From Xiphophorus maculatus (lineage: Eukaryota > Chordata > Actinopteri > Cyprinodontiformes > Poeciliidae): DNA of 64,000 bases. The notes beneath the pieces were generated by a model. It saw only the letters and a program-made list of their open reading frames with translations, was not told the origin of the DNA and made no database searches. Every line of letters starts with the position of its first letter. Position 1 is the first letter of the stretch. Positions 20,692 through 32,866 of this stretch are shown here, in pieces. The stretch spans positions 31,092,217-31,156,216 of the forward strand of contig NC_036443.1 in the NCBI RefSeq assembly GCF_002775205.1, given 5' to 3'. The translations under genes were made by a program, and so were the position numbers.

Positions 20692-23600
20692 TTATAGGGG
20701 TCTGGCACAGACGAAGGGAAGCTTCTTGGTGCAGACATTATCATTCACATGGTCTCGTCCTGTAAAGAGACAAATCCTGACTGCAAACCTTTGACAAAGA
20801 CTTGGACATGATTTGATCAGTTACAGAAAGCATGCAGGGCAGATGAAGTGTCTTGCCCAAAAACACAACAGACATGAATGGAGTGGGGGTTCGAACCAGG
20901 AACCCACCGATTACAGGACAAACACCTACTTACTAAGCCACCAGATACATACATTTATACAAAATTATTAAATTACAGATTGTGATTTCCCATACCAAAT
21001 AAGTTGATGTCCATGCAGTGTTCGTTTCCACCAAAATTGTTTGGCTCACCGTAGGACCACTGATCAAATGCAAACTTGGAACCGTCAGTCCAAAACCACG
21101 TACCTTTCTGAAAGAACATTTAGTTTTAAGTTCCTATGCAAACAAATCACACAGAACCAACATAGACTTCTGTCACTCATTATAGAAAACATGAACTGTG
21201 TTTGGATCGTTTCTATTTAAAACCCTCAGCTGGTCAGAGCAGCCGGTGGAAAACAGAGGCAGGTTCTGGTTCTGTTGGAGGTCTCCTCTCATTCCTCTCC
21301 ACTGTTGCCACATGCTTTCTCAGCATGAGGGAGTTTAGCATAGTCAGTTATTCTATAGAGCTTAGGAACGCGACGTCACTGCTCTAGGCGTAGGGATATG
21401 AGCGCCATCTTGTGAGGCCATATACATAACCGACAAAACAACTGTCTCACAGATATTTTGAATTTTTGAATCTAAGTTACTTAAAATTAATTAGTAATGG
21501 TACGAACTTGCTGCGTCATTGGATGTAATGTCCGGTCACACGACCGAAACGGTAAAAAGATGGAAAACGGACTTTCGTTTCACTGTGTTCCTGCCTGTAA
21601 ACAACGGGAGAGGCTAAGCTATCGGAGCTAACAAAAAGGAGATGAATGTCCCAGGTATCAGCGGTGAGACGTCCTGATATTACGTTGTCCACCATCCCAA
21701 GATATCTACGAGTTTGCTCCAGATATTTCCATTCTGGTGAGTGTCATTCGCTTTGTTGCTGTTGTGTCATAATGTTTTGCTATGATTTTGTCCAGGTGTA
21801 CTCAAGTTCAGGTACACTGAGTTCATTTAAGTGGGTCAGCCTTGTTTAGGTCGGGCTAATATTTTTTATGTAGCATAGTCCGAGTTTTGTCAGTGGACAA
21901 CGAGGTTATTCCATTATTGTGAAGTAAACTATTTTACTGGTGTTATCAAATTTACAGTATTAATACTGATGTGTGTTCTGATATTATTTCCTCTTAAAGG
22001 CAAACCGACGTATGAAATGGATTAGATCAATCCAGACTGAATCTGGGTCACTGCGAGGTAAACGCCACGACATCGGACCGACATGCGCGCCAATTAAAGA
22101 GGCGATGCAGCAAAACCACGGTGGATCAACAAGTTACAGAGACTGTTTTCATTATTTACCCCAGAAAAGGTATATAAAACACAGTGGAGGCTGTAGAAGA
22201 GGAGCGAGTTGGAGAGGCTGAGGAGGAAAGCCCAGGAGAGGAGAAGCTCAGCAAGGCTGCAGACTCTGAAGAGGAACATGAACCATTTGTGTTTAATTAT
22301 GTGTTCAGTTGGAAGTGGCTGTTTTTGTCTCATTTAATAATTTAATGTGGTAAAAATTCATGAAATGTTTGATTCAAGCTCTTCAAGTTGCATGTAAACA
22401 GGTGATGAAATGAATCACATTTTAAGTAAAAATTTGATATTTAAAATATTTCAGGTAATAAACATACATGTAATGAAAGATTAGATTTTAAATAAACATT
22501 TTATGTGATCGAAGTAAACAATTATATTCAATTTTGCAGTAAACATTTAATGTGTAATTAAACAGTTCAGAGTTAACAATAAAGGTGGCAAGTAAATGTG
22601 ATGAAAAGATCAGACTTTAAGGAAATATTTGTTGTATTTAACATATTTCAGGTAAGAAGTGAACATGTAATGAAATTGATCCTGTCTGAATTTTATGTAA
22701 TTGAATATTACAGGTAGCAAATGTGATGATCATCTGAGGTAATACATTTTCTGAACATTTTTAAAAAATATTTTTTAAATATAAAATTATTTAAATAAAA
22801 AAAGGGTCAAAGTGTAATAAAGTTGATCTATACAGTCTAGTAGAATAATTTCACACTGATTTTGAGTTAATGGGGCACACGATTTGGAAGCTACTGAAGA
22901 AAACATATTATTTAATATTAAAATTATTTATCCATCCATTTTCTTACACTCTTGTCCCTACTGGGTCGGGAGGAGCTGCTGCCTTCAGCTAGCGTTCCAG
23001 ACGAGAGGCGGGGTCACCTGGACAGGTCGCCAGTCTGTCACTTAACATTTTAATAGAGGATAGTGTGCCTCGTGAAATAGAATGAATTACCACTTTTTTG
23101 TATCGGATGGACACAAGGCATTTATTTACAGGAGTGTTTGGTTCAGAAATTTACTGTCCCAATGTAAACCTCTGAGCGCTTGAGGAGGGAGCGGTGAGAA
23201 CAACTGGCCGCAATTAGCGTTCATAAATCGGATCAACCTTGAGCTAAACGCTCCTTACTCCGCGGAGCGCTAATATCCAACTTGAAACAACTTCACCGCG
23301 GTCGGTAGCACAATGAAAACGCCGGAAAAAGTTTGTTTTGGTCTGTGGCCATACAAGATGGCGCCCAGCGGCGTAAATGTCACACAGTGACGTCAGTTAA
23401 AAAGCTCTATACAAAAAACTGGGTTTCCTGAGATAACTGTTGACCAATTGATATTCTAATCTGCAATTAACTGCATTGTGTTATAACCAGGATCAACTGG
23501 AATGTATTTGGCTGAACTGACCACTTTATTAGGAACACCTGTTCAATTCAATTCAGTTTATTTATATAACAACAATTCACAACAAAGGTCGTCTCAAAGC

Positions 23601-25705
23601 ATTTACAAAAAGTGCCATGAGAAATGCATCTTGACATAAAAAGTGATCAACCAACCAGAGTTATTTATTTGTTTTTAAATTCTCACCTGTGCTGAATCAT
23701 GAGCTCCAACCCAAGTTTGTGTGTGTTTTCCACTTGCTTTGTAGATAAGGTCTCTGATGAAGTTGTACTCATTTCTACTGGTCATTGAGGCCAGATTTCC
23801 ATCCAATGAGAGGCAGAATTTCTGAAAAGGCAAAACAGGTTTAAACTTTCCTCTGTGCAGTGAGACAGTTGGTGCAGCTGAATATCGACCTTTAGAAATT
23901 ATGGTTCAATTTTTTAACGGAAATCAGTTTCTGTAACCTTGTTGTTGGTGAATCTTATTGTCTTATATCAATAAATTTACATTCTTTTGAATGTAGCAAA
24001 TCTGCTGTGACCATCACATCTGTTGTACCTCTGCATCAGCCCAGGACTGTTTGACATTCACATACAGGAAACATCGACCGTCGTACCAAGCCCAACCAGG
24101 AGTGCACTCATCACAGTCGGCAACTGGGAAATATTAAGAGAGAAAGTAAATACATCCACCCGATGATCATCATCATTTCAACACCAAACACAGTCAAGAG
24201 GTTCAGCTTCATCAAACATTATGGTAAAAAAGACATTAAAAATATAAGAAATTAATCCAAATTACAGCTTATGAAAATGGGAATTATGTCAATTAATAAT
24301 TATGAAAAAGCATAATCAATGTTAAATCAATAGTCAACTAAAAATACTGTACTTCAACCAAAGATTTTATCAGATGACAGTTATTACAAAATATATTCAC
24401 ATGAAAAAACTCTGAAATGACACATTTATTGGTTCTGATTCAGATATTTTATTCAGAAAATAATTTGGCTTCTTAGCGTTTCTAGCTGCCTTCTGTAAAA
24501 ACTACTGGAACCTATCCACCTTGTGGGATGGGATGTTTCTATACAATATGTACTGACTAAACAATTTATTAATTTACTTTGTAAAGAAATTAAGTCCTGT
24601 ACTTTTGCTGAAAGGATGACCCAATATAGCCGATCTATGTAAAAGTTTCTTATCTTATATTGTTGTCTTTTAGGTGTTAGAAACTTCAAAAATAAAAGAA
24701 GCACGCACCTTCCAGCTGACATGCCTGTGGATGGAAAACCCAAAGTTTTAGAATAAAATTCCCAACAAAACGAAGTTTCTTCATTTTACACAGGTGCTAT
24801 ACAGACATACAAAAGGCTGCTTGCTCTGTGACAAGACGAGCAATAAATAGATTATCATGTCTAGACTTTAAAACAAAAACCAGGAAAACACCGCGGGACA
24901 GTGAATTTTTAATTGAAGCGAAATAAAATCCTGGTAAAAGTGCAGAAAACAATTATTATTTGTTCAAAAGAAAAGATAGCGATGCTGAAGATAAAACGTT
25001 ACTGCAGATGCTACTAGATGAAATTATCAGTGTAAATACATGTCAGTGAAAATAGCACAAAAAAATTAGGCTACTCAAGTAAAACTACAGTTATTGTGGA
25101 TTTTAAAATTGCACTTAAATACATGTAGTTACTAAAATTAAAAGCATCATGTGCCTCAATAAAATTTTACCTCAGTTACTTTGTGATGAGCAACACAAAG
25201 TTCTGCTCATTAAAGAAAATGTTTCTGGTGTTTTCTTATGTTTATCTTTACTCATTGATGGATATTATTTCAAATGTAACTGAGTAACTGTACTCAAAAC
25301 AAATTCAAGTAAAAGTAAAAGTTCGGGTTTTGGAAACAACTTAAAGGACAAATTAGTTGTTTTACTGGTATTACAGCAATTGATATAAATGGAATTAATT
25401 GCTTTCCACCCTGTATGGCAGAACCAAAATACATATCTTTTCCACATTGTGAAGTGTTTCTACTTCTGTGTTATCCATACAGGTAGCCTATAGTACAGTA
25501 AAATATTTATGACTGTATTTATTTTGGTTTGCATAATGAGCCACTGATGATTTTTCTCATAGTACCAGCAAGAATTTAAAACTACTTTCACCCCAGCATA
25601 CCAGTCATCTTTTCCATTTAAGTCCTTCTCCATACTTACATCAGCTCCATCCCAGAGTCCAAAGCTCAGACCAAGAAGCAGAGTGAAGACAAGACCGGCA
25701 GCCAT
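20692..25705 (-). CDS. Secreted C-type lectin, copy B (six coding exons)
   Basis: Exons: 25705-25640, 24724-24709, 24123-24029, 23821-23687, 21107-20996, 20759-20692. All junctions are GT-AG, the frame is open, 163 aa. The signal exon is identical to the other copies; the microexon here is 16 nt (ACQLE). The CTLD runs from DCDECTPGWAWYDGRCF through CLSLDGNLA and TWVGAH to WSYGEPNNFGGNEHC and LPFVCARPL. EPN (about residues 125-127) with the later VND fits the mannose-type calcium site of the family, so this copy could bind sugar. Eight cysteines, one more than A, D and E, form a CxxC before the CTLD. Intron 1 is replaced or enlarged by about 800 bp and intron 4 holds a 2-kb TIR element, yet all splice sites are kept. 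Confidence 0.88.
20820..20942 (-). repeat. tRNA-derived SINE in intron 5 of lectin B
   Basis: Same element and position as in lectin A (B-box GGTTCGAACCC on the minus strand). A small difference is GGGCAAGACACTT preceded by TTT rather than CCTT. Confidence 0.65.
21497..21760 (+). pseudogene. THAP-domain exons of a transposon protein, degenerate
   Basis: The first frame (ATG 21497, stop 21629-21631) starts MVRTCCVIGCNVRSHD and ends with LSFHCVPACK, the first half of a C2CH THAP finger. A GTAAAC donor sits right after it. The second half appears from about 21665 as RPDITLSTIPRYLRVCSRYF. The expected C-x2-H reads C-S-R-Y, so a zinc ligand is lost. Later open pieces (22012-22221) show no domain I know. 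Confidence 0.6.
22928..23040 (-). repeat. LINE/SINE tail fragment
   Basis: ATCCATCCATTTTCTTACAC followed by GGTCGGGAGGAGCTGCTG and ACAGGTCGCCAGTCTGTCA is a recurrent fish repeat end with a GGAT-type tail on the minus strand. It is nested in the THAP-bearing element. Confidence 0.5.
24788..25600. other. Insertion or replacement in intron 1 of lectin B
   Basis: Lectins A, C, D and E share about 120 nt here that B lacks; B instead has about 800 nt of AT-rich sequence without ORFs. No terminal repeats or target duplication are obvious. Confidence 0.45.
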
Positions 25706-25804
25706 CTGTAGAAAGAATCGTTAGGAAAGTTCATAATTAGTATCACAAATCAACTCAATCATGACAAAAAGCATCATGATGAGCAGTAGGACTTTAAATG
25801 TCAC

Positions 25805-25892
25805 CTTGTTTTGATGGTTAGTTGAAGAGTCTGTTCCAGCAGCAGTTTCTGGTCACAGGATGTCTCAGAGATGGAAACACAGACTTTATATA
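25805..25892 (-). promoter_or_regulatory. Core promoter and non-coding first exon of lectin B
   Basis: TATATAAA (25892-25885, minus strand) and the 5' UTR exon ending CAAAACAAG at 25805 are as in the other copies. Confidence 0.7.
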
Positions 25893-26165
25893 CCTTCACT
25901 TTGTTTGTCTGTGAAGTGGAAATCTTTGAGTAAGTCACTGTCTGTTCTCGTTTTTGTCACTTTTTTACAAAGTGTTCAAGTTGTTGCAGAATCTTCCAGG
26001 ATTCGGCCAAGGACGTTTTCCTGGTAGCGTGAAGAGTTACTTACCATAAGAACCGATTAGAACCGGACCAAACCGGCTGATGTTGCCACTTCTGCTTCTC
26101 TGTCCAGAACAGTGTTCTTGTATGGAATGTACTCTCTGATGACAGAAGTGTATTAAAAATGGACG

Positions 26166-27660
26166 TAACTTTTTTTTCATAACTTTTTGGTCTTCAATGC
26201 CTCAAGACTGTGCCGAGTGATTCTAAAGTTTATGTGTCAAAAGTTCTAGGAGGAGATTGGTCAGATACAACATGCATAAAAAAGCCAATTATTTAAAGTA
26301 TTCCAGGGGGCGCTGTAGATTAATTAGGTCACGTTCACCAAAGATTCTTGAGGATTCATGTTGGGGGTCTGATAGGGATCGATCCCAGTGAGTTTGGTGG
26401 AGCTCGGCTGAATCTGTGGGATTTAGAGCCAAACGTACGGCAATGGTATCCTTTGTGACTTTTCCACACCGCCACGCCCACATCCTCCACCAAAGCGGGT
26501 CAGTTGGAAACCACGTCATGTCAACATGTCTTCAGTTACTGGACACATTTTCATGTTCATTAGGTCAAAGTGGTCAGATAGAGGCCATTCAGAGTGAAAC
26601 ATGACACTTCCTGTTCTCGGTGGGCGTGGCTTAAGTGATGTCATCATTTCTCCATTGGGTATTGTAGGGAACTGGATGTGGATCAATCACTGAAGCTTTG
26701 GTGTCTCTGTAAGGTTTTGTGTAGGAGACGTAACAAGATCGTGTCAAAATCAAAACTTCAAACCAAAATGGCTGAATTCCTTTTTGGTACTTGGGACATC
26801 TTTTGAGAGATGCCAGGCGGCACTGTTGAGTTGGGGGAGGGGGGGATTTGTGCAACTATTGTGACAACTTTGAAACACATAAATTTCACACAAACCTGAC
26901 ACGTCTGTCAAGTTTGAGTTTTCAGATTTGTTAAGGTCTCCATTAAACCAATTCTTTTGATAGAAGAATCATATTAATAAACACTATGAATATAATAGGC
27001 TTGGAAGACTTACATATATAAAAACAGAATAAAGGATGTGTTGGGTCTATTTTAGTTCCTAACCTGCAAGGAATAAACCAGAGACACAAATTACTTTTCT
27101 GCAGAAGAGGGAAGCAGAGCCAGACGCGGAGAACCGCCGTCAAACACTGTCTGTGATCAACTCCGCCGGCTCTTTGTCCCCAACTGCCTTTTATTATGAT
27201 TACAAGGAAGGAGGTTGGGCTTTTTTACACAGTCGCACAAAGAATTGATCAAAGACCTTTACTACAGGATGTTCTGGAACCTTCTGTGGACATGCCCTTA
27301 CCAGGCACCAGGCTGACTGCAGCCAATCAGTTTCACAGGAAGCTGATAACACAGGAATGTGTAAATGTTTCTAGCCTCCAGGCAAACATCAGTTTAAACG
27401 GTTAATAGTGTATCACAAAAGAAAAGAAGTCAAGTAAACAACACACAAAATAATAATATGAAAACATAACCTTTCAAATAAACTCACAAGTAAATGAACT
27501 TAGATAATTTTTCTAACAGGATTCAATAATGTAGAGTAAGGTCAAACTCTCTCCATATATACTGTGTAATTATTATAAATAGAAAACCCTGTCCCAAAGG
27601 AATGTGCAACTGAACAGGTTAATTTAAATGATGATCAAAATATCCATGACCCCACTAGGT
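26166..27660. other. Unique sequence between lectin B and C units
   Basis: The duplicated upstream flank stops after GGACGTA at 26166. What follows has only short ORFs and no recognised repeat. Confidence 0.4.
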
Positions 27661-27666
27661 ATGAGG

Positions 27667-27718
27667 GGGATGGATGGATGGATGGATGGATGGATGGATG
27701 GATGGATGGATGGATGGA
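27667..27718. repeat. GGAT microsatellite
   Basis: About thirteen uninterrupted GGAT units. Confidence 0.95.
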
Positions 27719-28181
27719 CAAAATATGTATGTGCAATTGAGCATGAAAACATAACAGGCTGTTTACAGTGACAATAAAGACTGCAACAGCAGTAGAACAT
27801 TTATGCTGCAGATATCAGCAGAAATGTTCTTTAAAGTGAGTAAAAACTGTTAATATTACCAATACCAGCACACATTGAGTTTGTTGGGATCAATAATGGC
27901 TAAAAATTCTTATAGCTGCTGGGAGAAAGGATCTAAGATAGCAGTCCTTTCTGCAGTCTGTCACTGAGAGAGCTCTACAGTTCAGCAGCAGCTTCAAGCA
28001 CAGCGAGAGACACTTCAATAAAGATTCAATAATATACTGTGTTAACCTGGGATCCAGCAGTAGGAAGAGGAGGAGTTTCAGGAAGGAAACCCTGTGATGT
28101 CATGGAGACCTAAAAACCCCACAACTAGGACAAACCTTCTCTGTCATCCTCCATTTTGGATGCAACACTGGGGAGACAGTA

Positions 28182-28724
28182 TGCTCACTGGCAGAGAGAA
28201 GGCTCCTCCATGTCCCAGGAGCTAAAGATTCAAAAATAAAGGTTACTGTTAGTGCATCCAGTACTTAATCCCAGCCAAAGGAATAAACCATCATCCAGGT
28301 TTACTTAGGATTCTGCAGAAGGAACCGTGGAATTACAGGTTCCCTGAAGTGTGCACAGCAGAGATGTGCAGATATCAGCAAAAGTGTCATTTACAGTGAG
28401 AAAAACTCTGTTAACAAAGGCTGCCAGCCAAATGCCTCTGATGACCTGAGCTGAGGAGGAGATTGTGGATGTAGCTGTTTTCACCAACAGCTTGAAATAG
28501 GAAACAAACCTCTGACCAGGTGCAGCAGACCCTCTTCGGCGCTTCCAGGACAAGCAGGTGTAGACAATGGAAGGATGAATGATAAAAACAATAATGCAGT
28601 TTAAATAAAGGGATTGAAAATAGTTTGGCATGTACATTTTTAGGTTTCTAGTTAACTTTCAAACATGTAAACGTAGCCACAAGAGTTTAAGACACATTGC
28701 ATTTATTTTTATAAATCTAGGTTT
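28182..28724. repeat. Segmental duplication: outer 3' flank of lectin C
   Basis: Nearly identical to 5317-5862. The match resumes at 34359 after the sushi-type insertion. The preceding 27780-28080 looks like an older, diverged relative (ATATCAGCAGAAATG versus ATATCAGCAAAAGTG). Confidence 0.85.
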
Positions 28725-29393
28725 TGTCAGGAGTTGGGGTTTTTTGTTTTGCTTTTTTTGTTTGTTTTTTTTCATTCCTATGGCTTGCCATCGCCACCAG
28801 ATGGCACCATGGAGGCTAGGATAGGAGGACTGAAGGGCTGACGTCACCGTCACACCGGTTCCCAATCCACTCGTCAGCGGGACTTCAAGAGACGGCGACT
28901 GCCAGCATACCAACGCTTGAGTGTTAGCCTGTAATGGTAACCCAGAGCCCTCTCCAGCGACCTAGTCGAGCTTCTTGTTGATTCTGAGCTAACGCCATCT
29001 GTTGTTTGGATTTTTTTTCAGCTGTTCCTGCAACGTCAAGTCTGGCTGTAGTCCCGAGTTTCCCTTGCGACGCCGTCTGGATCCTATTACCTGTCCGCCC
29101 TCCACCGCAGCACAACCTCCACCTCCAGTGCCTCCACACCTGGCCACGCCGTTGTTTATTCTCCTCCCCAAGTAAGCATACACTTTAGAGCTCTGGAAGA
29201 TCCCCACGGTCCCTGAACTCACCTCCCGATCTGTTGTTGTTCCCAGAAGTCCTGACTTACCTGTCTGTTGCCGTCCCTTCGATGACTGAGAGCCTACCCT
29301 GGAAATCTTTTGTAAATAAATCACTTTAACTGATCTTTCGCGTCCCGAGTTGTGTTCTGCATGTGGGTTCGTGGTGTTAAAGCAGATATGACA
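28725..29393 (+). repeat. 5' LTR of the sushi-type element
   Basis: Starts TGTCAGGAGTTGGGG and ends GCAGATATGACA. GCTTGAGTGTT at 28915-28925 is the putative RNA 5' end used as primer. No clear TATA box lies upstream of it. AATAAATCACTT near 29314 could serve as the polyadenylation signal. Confidence 0.9.
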
Positions 29394-30374
29394 GAACACT
29401 CAAGCCAACAACCGAACCCAGCAGACACAATCAGAAGGGCTTTAGCTGAACAACAATCAGCGATTCAGTCACATGAAAAGGTCCTTCGTGATCTTAGCGC
29501 CAGTCAAGCAGAAACGAACCGTCGGCTCGAGGAAATAGCTAACTTTCTGCAGACTTCATCCCAACAGCCTCCAGTCGCCGCTCCGGACCCTACTCCCAAT
29601 CCTGCTCCAGTGAGCCGCGCCATGTATTCGGAGATCCGCCCACCCTCGCCAGCAAGGTTTGATGGAGACTCTAACAAGTGTAAGGGCTTCATTATGCAGT
29701 GTTCGTTGATTTTCAATCATTCTCCTCAGAGCTTTCTTCACGATGGGGCCAAGATTGCATTTATAATCGCTCACCTGTCAGGTAGAGCTCTTAGCTGGGC
29801 GGAGGCTAAGTTTCCTGACCCTTCTAATTTTGCCTGTACATTCACAGAGTTCCTGGCGGACTTCAAACAGGTTTTCACTTGTGACCCTGACAAGACCGCT
29901 AACTCCCGAGAGTTATGGTCATTAAAACAAGGACAAAGATCTGTAGCAGACTTTGCAATTGACTTCAGAATAGTGGCTGCAGCCTCGGCTTGGAACCCGG
30001 CAGCTTTAAAGAGCGCTTACTTTCACGCTCTCAGTGACTCGATAAAGGATGAGTTGGCAACGCTCGATGAGCCTGATTCCTTAGAAGATCTGATAAAATT
30101 AACTATTCGGTTAGATAACCGGATCAGATCCCGTAACAGGGAGAGGAGCCGCAGAACTTCATCTACCAGAAACGTACAGACTTCTGCTCCTGTGACCCCA
30201 ACCCTTTCCTCACTCAACTCACCTGAACCAGAACCAATGCAACTTGGACGTACACGGTTATCCCCCGAAGAGAGACAAAACCGGATGAGGTCTCGCCTTT
30301 GTCTATACTGTGGCGCGCCCGGACATTTCATTGCTAGCTGTCCGGTTCGGTTAAACCCCCTAGTCCGCCAGTAG
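29388..30374 (+). CDS. Gag of the sushi-type element
   Basis: The ATG at 29388 overlaps the last 6 nt of the LTR ([10 protein letters not shown]); the frame also runs upstream to 29352, inside the LTR. The 328-residue protein has an N-terminal coiled stretch ([19 protein letters not shown], about 15-60), a proline-rich linker, the capsid-like part with [10 protein letters not shown] and [10 protein letters not shown], and a single zinc knuckle [14 protein letters not shown] near the C-terminus. This layout is that of sushi-ichi and its domesticated vertebrate relatives (PEG10/RTL family). It would form the particle core in the cytoplasm. The frame is intact. It ends TAG at 30372-30374, 22 nt beyond the likely slip site. 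Confidence 0.9.
   Translation: MTEHSSQQPNPADTIRRALAEQQSAIQSHEKVLRDLSASQAETNRRLEEIANFLQTSSQQPPVAAPDPTPNPAPVSRAMYSEIRPPSPARFDGDSNKCKGFIMQCSLIFNHSPQSFLHDGAKIAFIIAHLSGRALSWAEAKFPDPSNFACTFTEFLADFKQVFTCDPDKTANSRELWSLKQGQRSVADFAIDFRIVAAASAWNPAALKSAYFHALSDSIKDELATLDEPDSLEDLIKLTIRLDNRIRSRNRERSRRTSSTRNVQTSAPVTPTLSSLNSPEPEPMQLGRTRLSPEERQNRMRSRLCLYCGAPGHFIASCPVRLNPLVRQ
29395..29405 (+). promoter_or_regulatory. Self-complementary primer-binding site
   Basis: AACACTCAAGC begins one G after the LTR end and is the exact reverse complement of 28915-28925 inside the LTR. There is no tRNA-type TGG site here. This is the arrangement known from Tf1, where the first 11 nt of the mRNA prime reverse transcription. 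Confidence 0.75.
30350..30356 (+). promoter_or_regulatory. Candidate -1 frameshift heptamer between gag and pol
   Basis: GTTAAAC is positioned in the gag frame as G TTA AAC. Pol is in the -1 frame, is open from this point and has no ATG near its start, so slippage would fuse the two. GUUAAAC is a known slip site in some viruses. A CCCCCT/AGGGGG hairpin (30356-30361 with about 30374-30380) directly follows, unusually close for a stimulator. Confidence 0.6.
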
Positions 30375-32866
30375 AGGGGGGAGATCTGGTGGACCGACAT
30401 GTTCAAGCTTCTCCTCGCTTTTCGATAATTTCAAACCTTAGTTACAATAACCAGACCATTCCTTTGACAGCCCTGATTGATTCTGGTTGTGAACGAACCT
30501 TAATCGACTCCGAATTGGTTAAACAGATGTCAATTGAGACTGTCGAGTTACCAGTTCCTCTTAGAGTTTCTGCTCTAGATGGAAAATCACTTCCACCCAT
30601 AACTCACAAAACCAAACCGCTTCTCCTGGTTAGTTCAGGTAACCACAACGAATTGATTTCTTTTTTTGTTTTTCCCACAGCCACATCATCTGTCGTCCTA
30701 GGTTTCGATTGGCTGGAACTACATAACCCTCACATAAACTGGTCAGATAAGAACATTGTTTCATGGTCCACTAACTGTCACTCCACCTGCCTCCGGTCTG
30801 CTGTTCCCCCAGGTCCGCCACCGGCAGAACAACAAGAAGTGGATCCTTTGGATTTATCGTCCATCCCTGTTGACTACCACGATTTGGCTCCTGTCTTTAG
30901 TAAGGCTAAAGCTCTTTCTCTTCCTCCTCACAGACCTTATGATTGCTCCATAGATCTCCTCCCAGGGGCCCCGTTACCCTCAAGTCGACTGTATAACATC
31001 TCACGGCCCGAGCGGGAGACTATGGAGAAGTATATTAAGGACTCTTCGGCAGCAGGTATAATTCGACCTTCTTCTTCTCCTCTGGGGGCTGGATTTTTTT
31101 TTGTTGGCAAGAAGGATGGAACACTGAGACCTTGCATAGATTACCGTGGGCTAAACCAAATCACAGTTAAAAATAAATATCCTTTACCTCTGTTGTCGTC
31201 TGCGTTTGAGCCTGTCCATGGTGCCACGGTCTTTTCCAAACTAGACTTAAGAAATGCTTACCATTTGCTTCGCATTCGAAGGGGTGATGAGTGGAAAACG
31301 GCCTTTAAGACACCTCTGGGACACTTTGAATATTTAGTTATGCCGTTCGGCCTGTCCAATGCTCCAGCTTGCTTTCAGGCTTTGGTAAATGATGTTTTAA
31401 GAGACTTTTTGAATATATTCGTGTTTGTATATCTGGATGATATACTCATTTACTCCAAGAATTTAACTGAACATAAACACCATGTCCGCCGGGTTCTGCA
31501 ACGACTACTTGAGAATAAACTCTATGTGAAAGCAGAGAAATGCGAATTCCACAAATCATCAGTGTTGTTCTTGGGCTTTATACTTGAGGGCGGACAGGTT
31601 CGCCCTACGGAGGACAAAATTAAAGCAGTTGTGGAATGGCCGACCCCTGATACACGTAAACAGCTCCAAAGATTTTTAGGTTTTGCAAACTTCTACCGAA
31701 GATTCATTCGCAACTACAGTCAAACAGCTCTTCCTTTAACCGCTCTAACCTCCACAAAGTCTCCATTCCTGTGGACACCCACAGCTGAAGCAGCGTTTAA
31801 AAAACTCAAGTCCCTTTTTTCTGCTGCCCCTGTCCTGATTCAGCCCGACCCGTCCAGACAATTTATTGTGGAGGTTGATGCGTCCGATACAGGAGTGGGA
31901 GCCGTTCTGTCCCAAGTATCTAGCACTGATAATAAGACACATCCTTGTGCCTTCTTTTCCCGTAGGTTATCCCCTGCTGAACGGAATTACGATGTGGGCG
32001 ACTGGGAACTCCTGGCCATCAAGTTGGCCCTGGAGGAGTGGCGACATTGGTTGGAGGGTGCCGAACATCCAGTGTTAGTTTGGACTGACCATAAGAACCT
32101 CTCCTACCTTCAATCTGCAAAACGCCTCAATCCACGTCAATCCCGTTGGTCTCTGTTCTTTTCAAGATTTAACCTGTCCATTTCCTACCGCCCAGGCTCA
32201 CGCAACCTGAAACCAGATGCTCTGTCCCGGCAATATGCTGCTGATAACTCAGACAAGACTCCTGCGACCATCTTGCCCCCCAGCTGCACCGTGGGTGTTG
32301 TCACCTGGGAGATTGAGGATCTCATAAAGCAGGCTCAGTCCTCTGAATCTACACCTGTTGATTGCCCAGCTAATAAACTTTTTGTTCCCTCAGCTGTCCG
32401 AGCCAGATTTCTACATTGGATCCACGCCTCTAAGTTTTCAGGGCATCCAGGTACGAGTCGCACCATTTCTCTAATAAACCGCAGGTTTTGGTGGCCATCC
32501 ATCCATAAGGATGTTAAGGACTATGTGCGAGCCTGTGTTGTTTGCTCCCGGAACAAGTCCTCTCATCAGCCCCCATCAGGACTCCTTCAACCACTACCTG
32601 TTCCCAAGCGTCCGTGGTCTCACATTGCCATTGATTTTGTCACTGGGTTACCTCCCTCTAAAGGGATGACGACTATACTCACCATCGTAGACCGTTTTTC
32701 CAAGGCTTGTCATTTAGTTCCCCTTCGCAAGCTCCCCAGTGCTTTTCAGACCGCTCAGTTGATGATTAAACATGTCTTCTGTTTACATGGCATCCCAGTT
32801 GAGATACTTTCGGATCGGGGTCCCAAGTTTGGAGACATTTTTGTGCTGCTCTCAAGGCCAAAGTAG
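30357..32866 (+). CDS. Pol of the sushi-type element: protease, RT, RNase H, integrase start
   Basis: The frame is read from the slip site and stops at 32864-32866. In order: aspartic protease ([15 protein letters not shown], residues about 40-55 after the shift), reverse transcriptase ([30 protein letters not shown], catalytic YLDDILIYS at about 31430-31456), RNase H ([25 protein letters not shown]) and integrase HHCC ([10 protein letters not shown] to CVVCSR) with the first core aspartates. The open frame ends inside the integrase core after SDRGPKF, because a T run at 32838-32842 is one base out relative to the downstream frame. Translation would therefore lose the integrase C-terminus and chromodomain. 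Confidence 0.9.

Larger units (their letters stand above)
21354..23411 (+). mobile_element. TIR element with THAP-domain remnant in intron 4 of lectin B
   Basis: Ends TATAGAGCTTAGGAACGCGA and, inverted, TATAGAGCTTTTTAACTGAC share further blocks (GACGTCACTG, GCGCCATCTTGT). It interrupts an intron that is continuous in the other four lectins. A THAP zinc-finger is encoded inside, which suggests a P-like or Kolobok-like element. The target duplication is at most TATA and cannot be resolved because the end itself is TATA. No intact transposase catalytic region is visible. Confidence 0.7.

Noticed and set aside
27667-27718. CRISPR-like array (regular short repeats)
   Set aside because: A plain GGAT microsatellite without spacers, in a vertebrate genome.
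28305-28637. A 110-residue minus-strand ORF in the lectin C flank
   Set aside because: The homologous sequence at 5437-5760 is interrupted; no domain; part of a non-coding duplicated flank.
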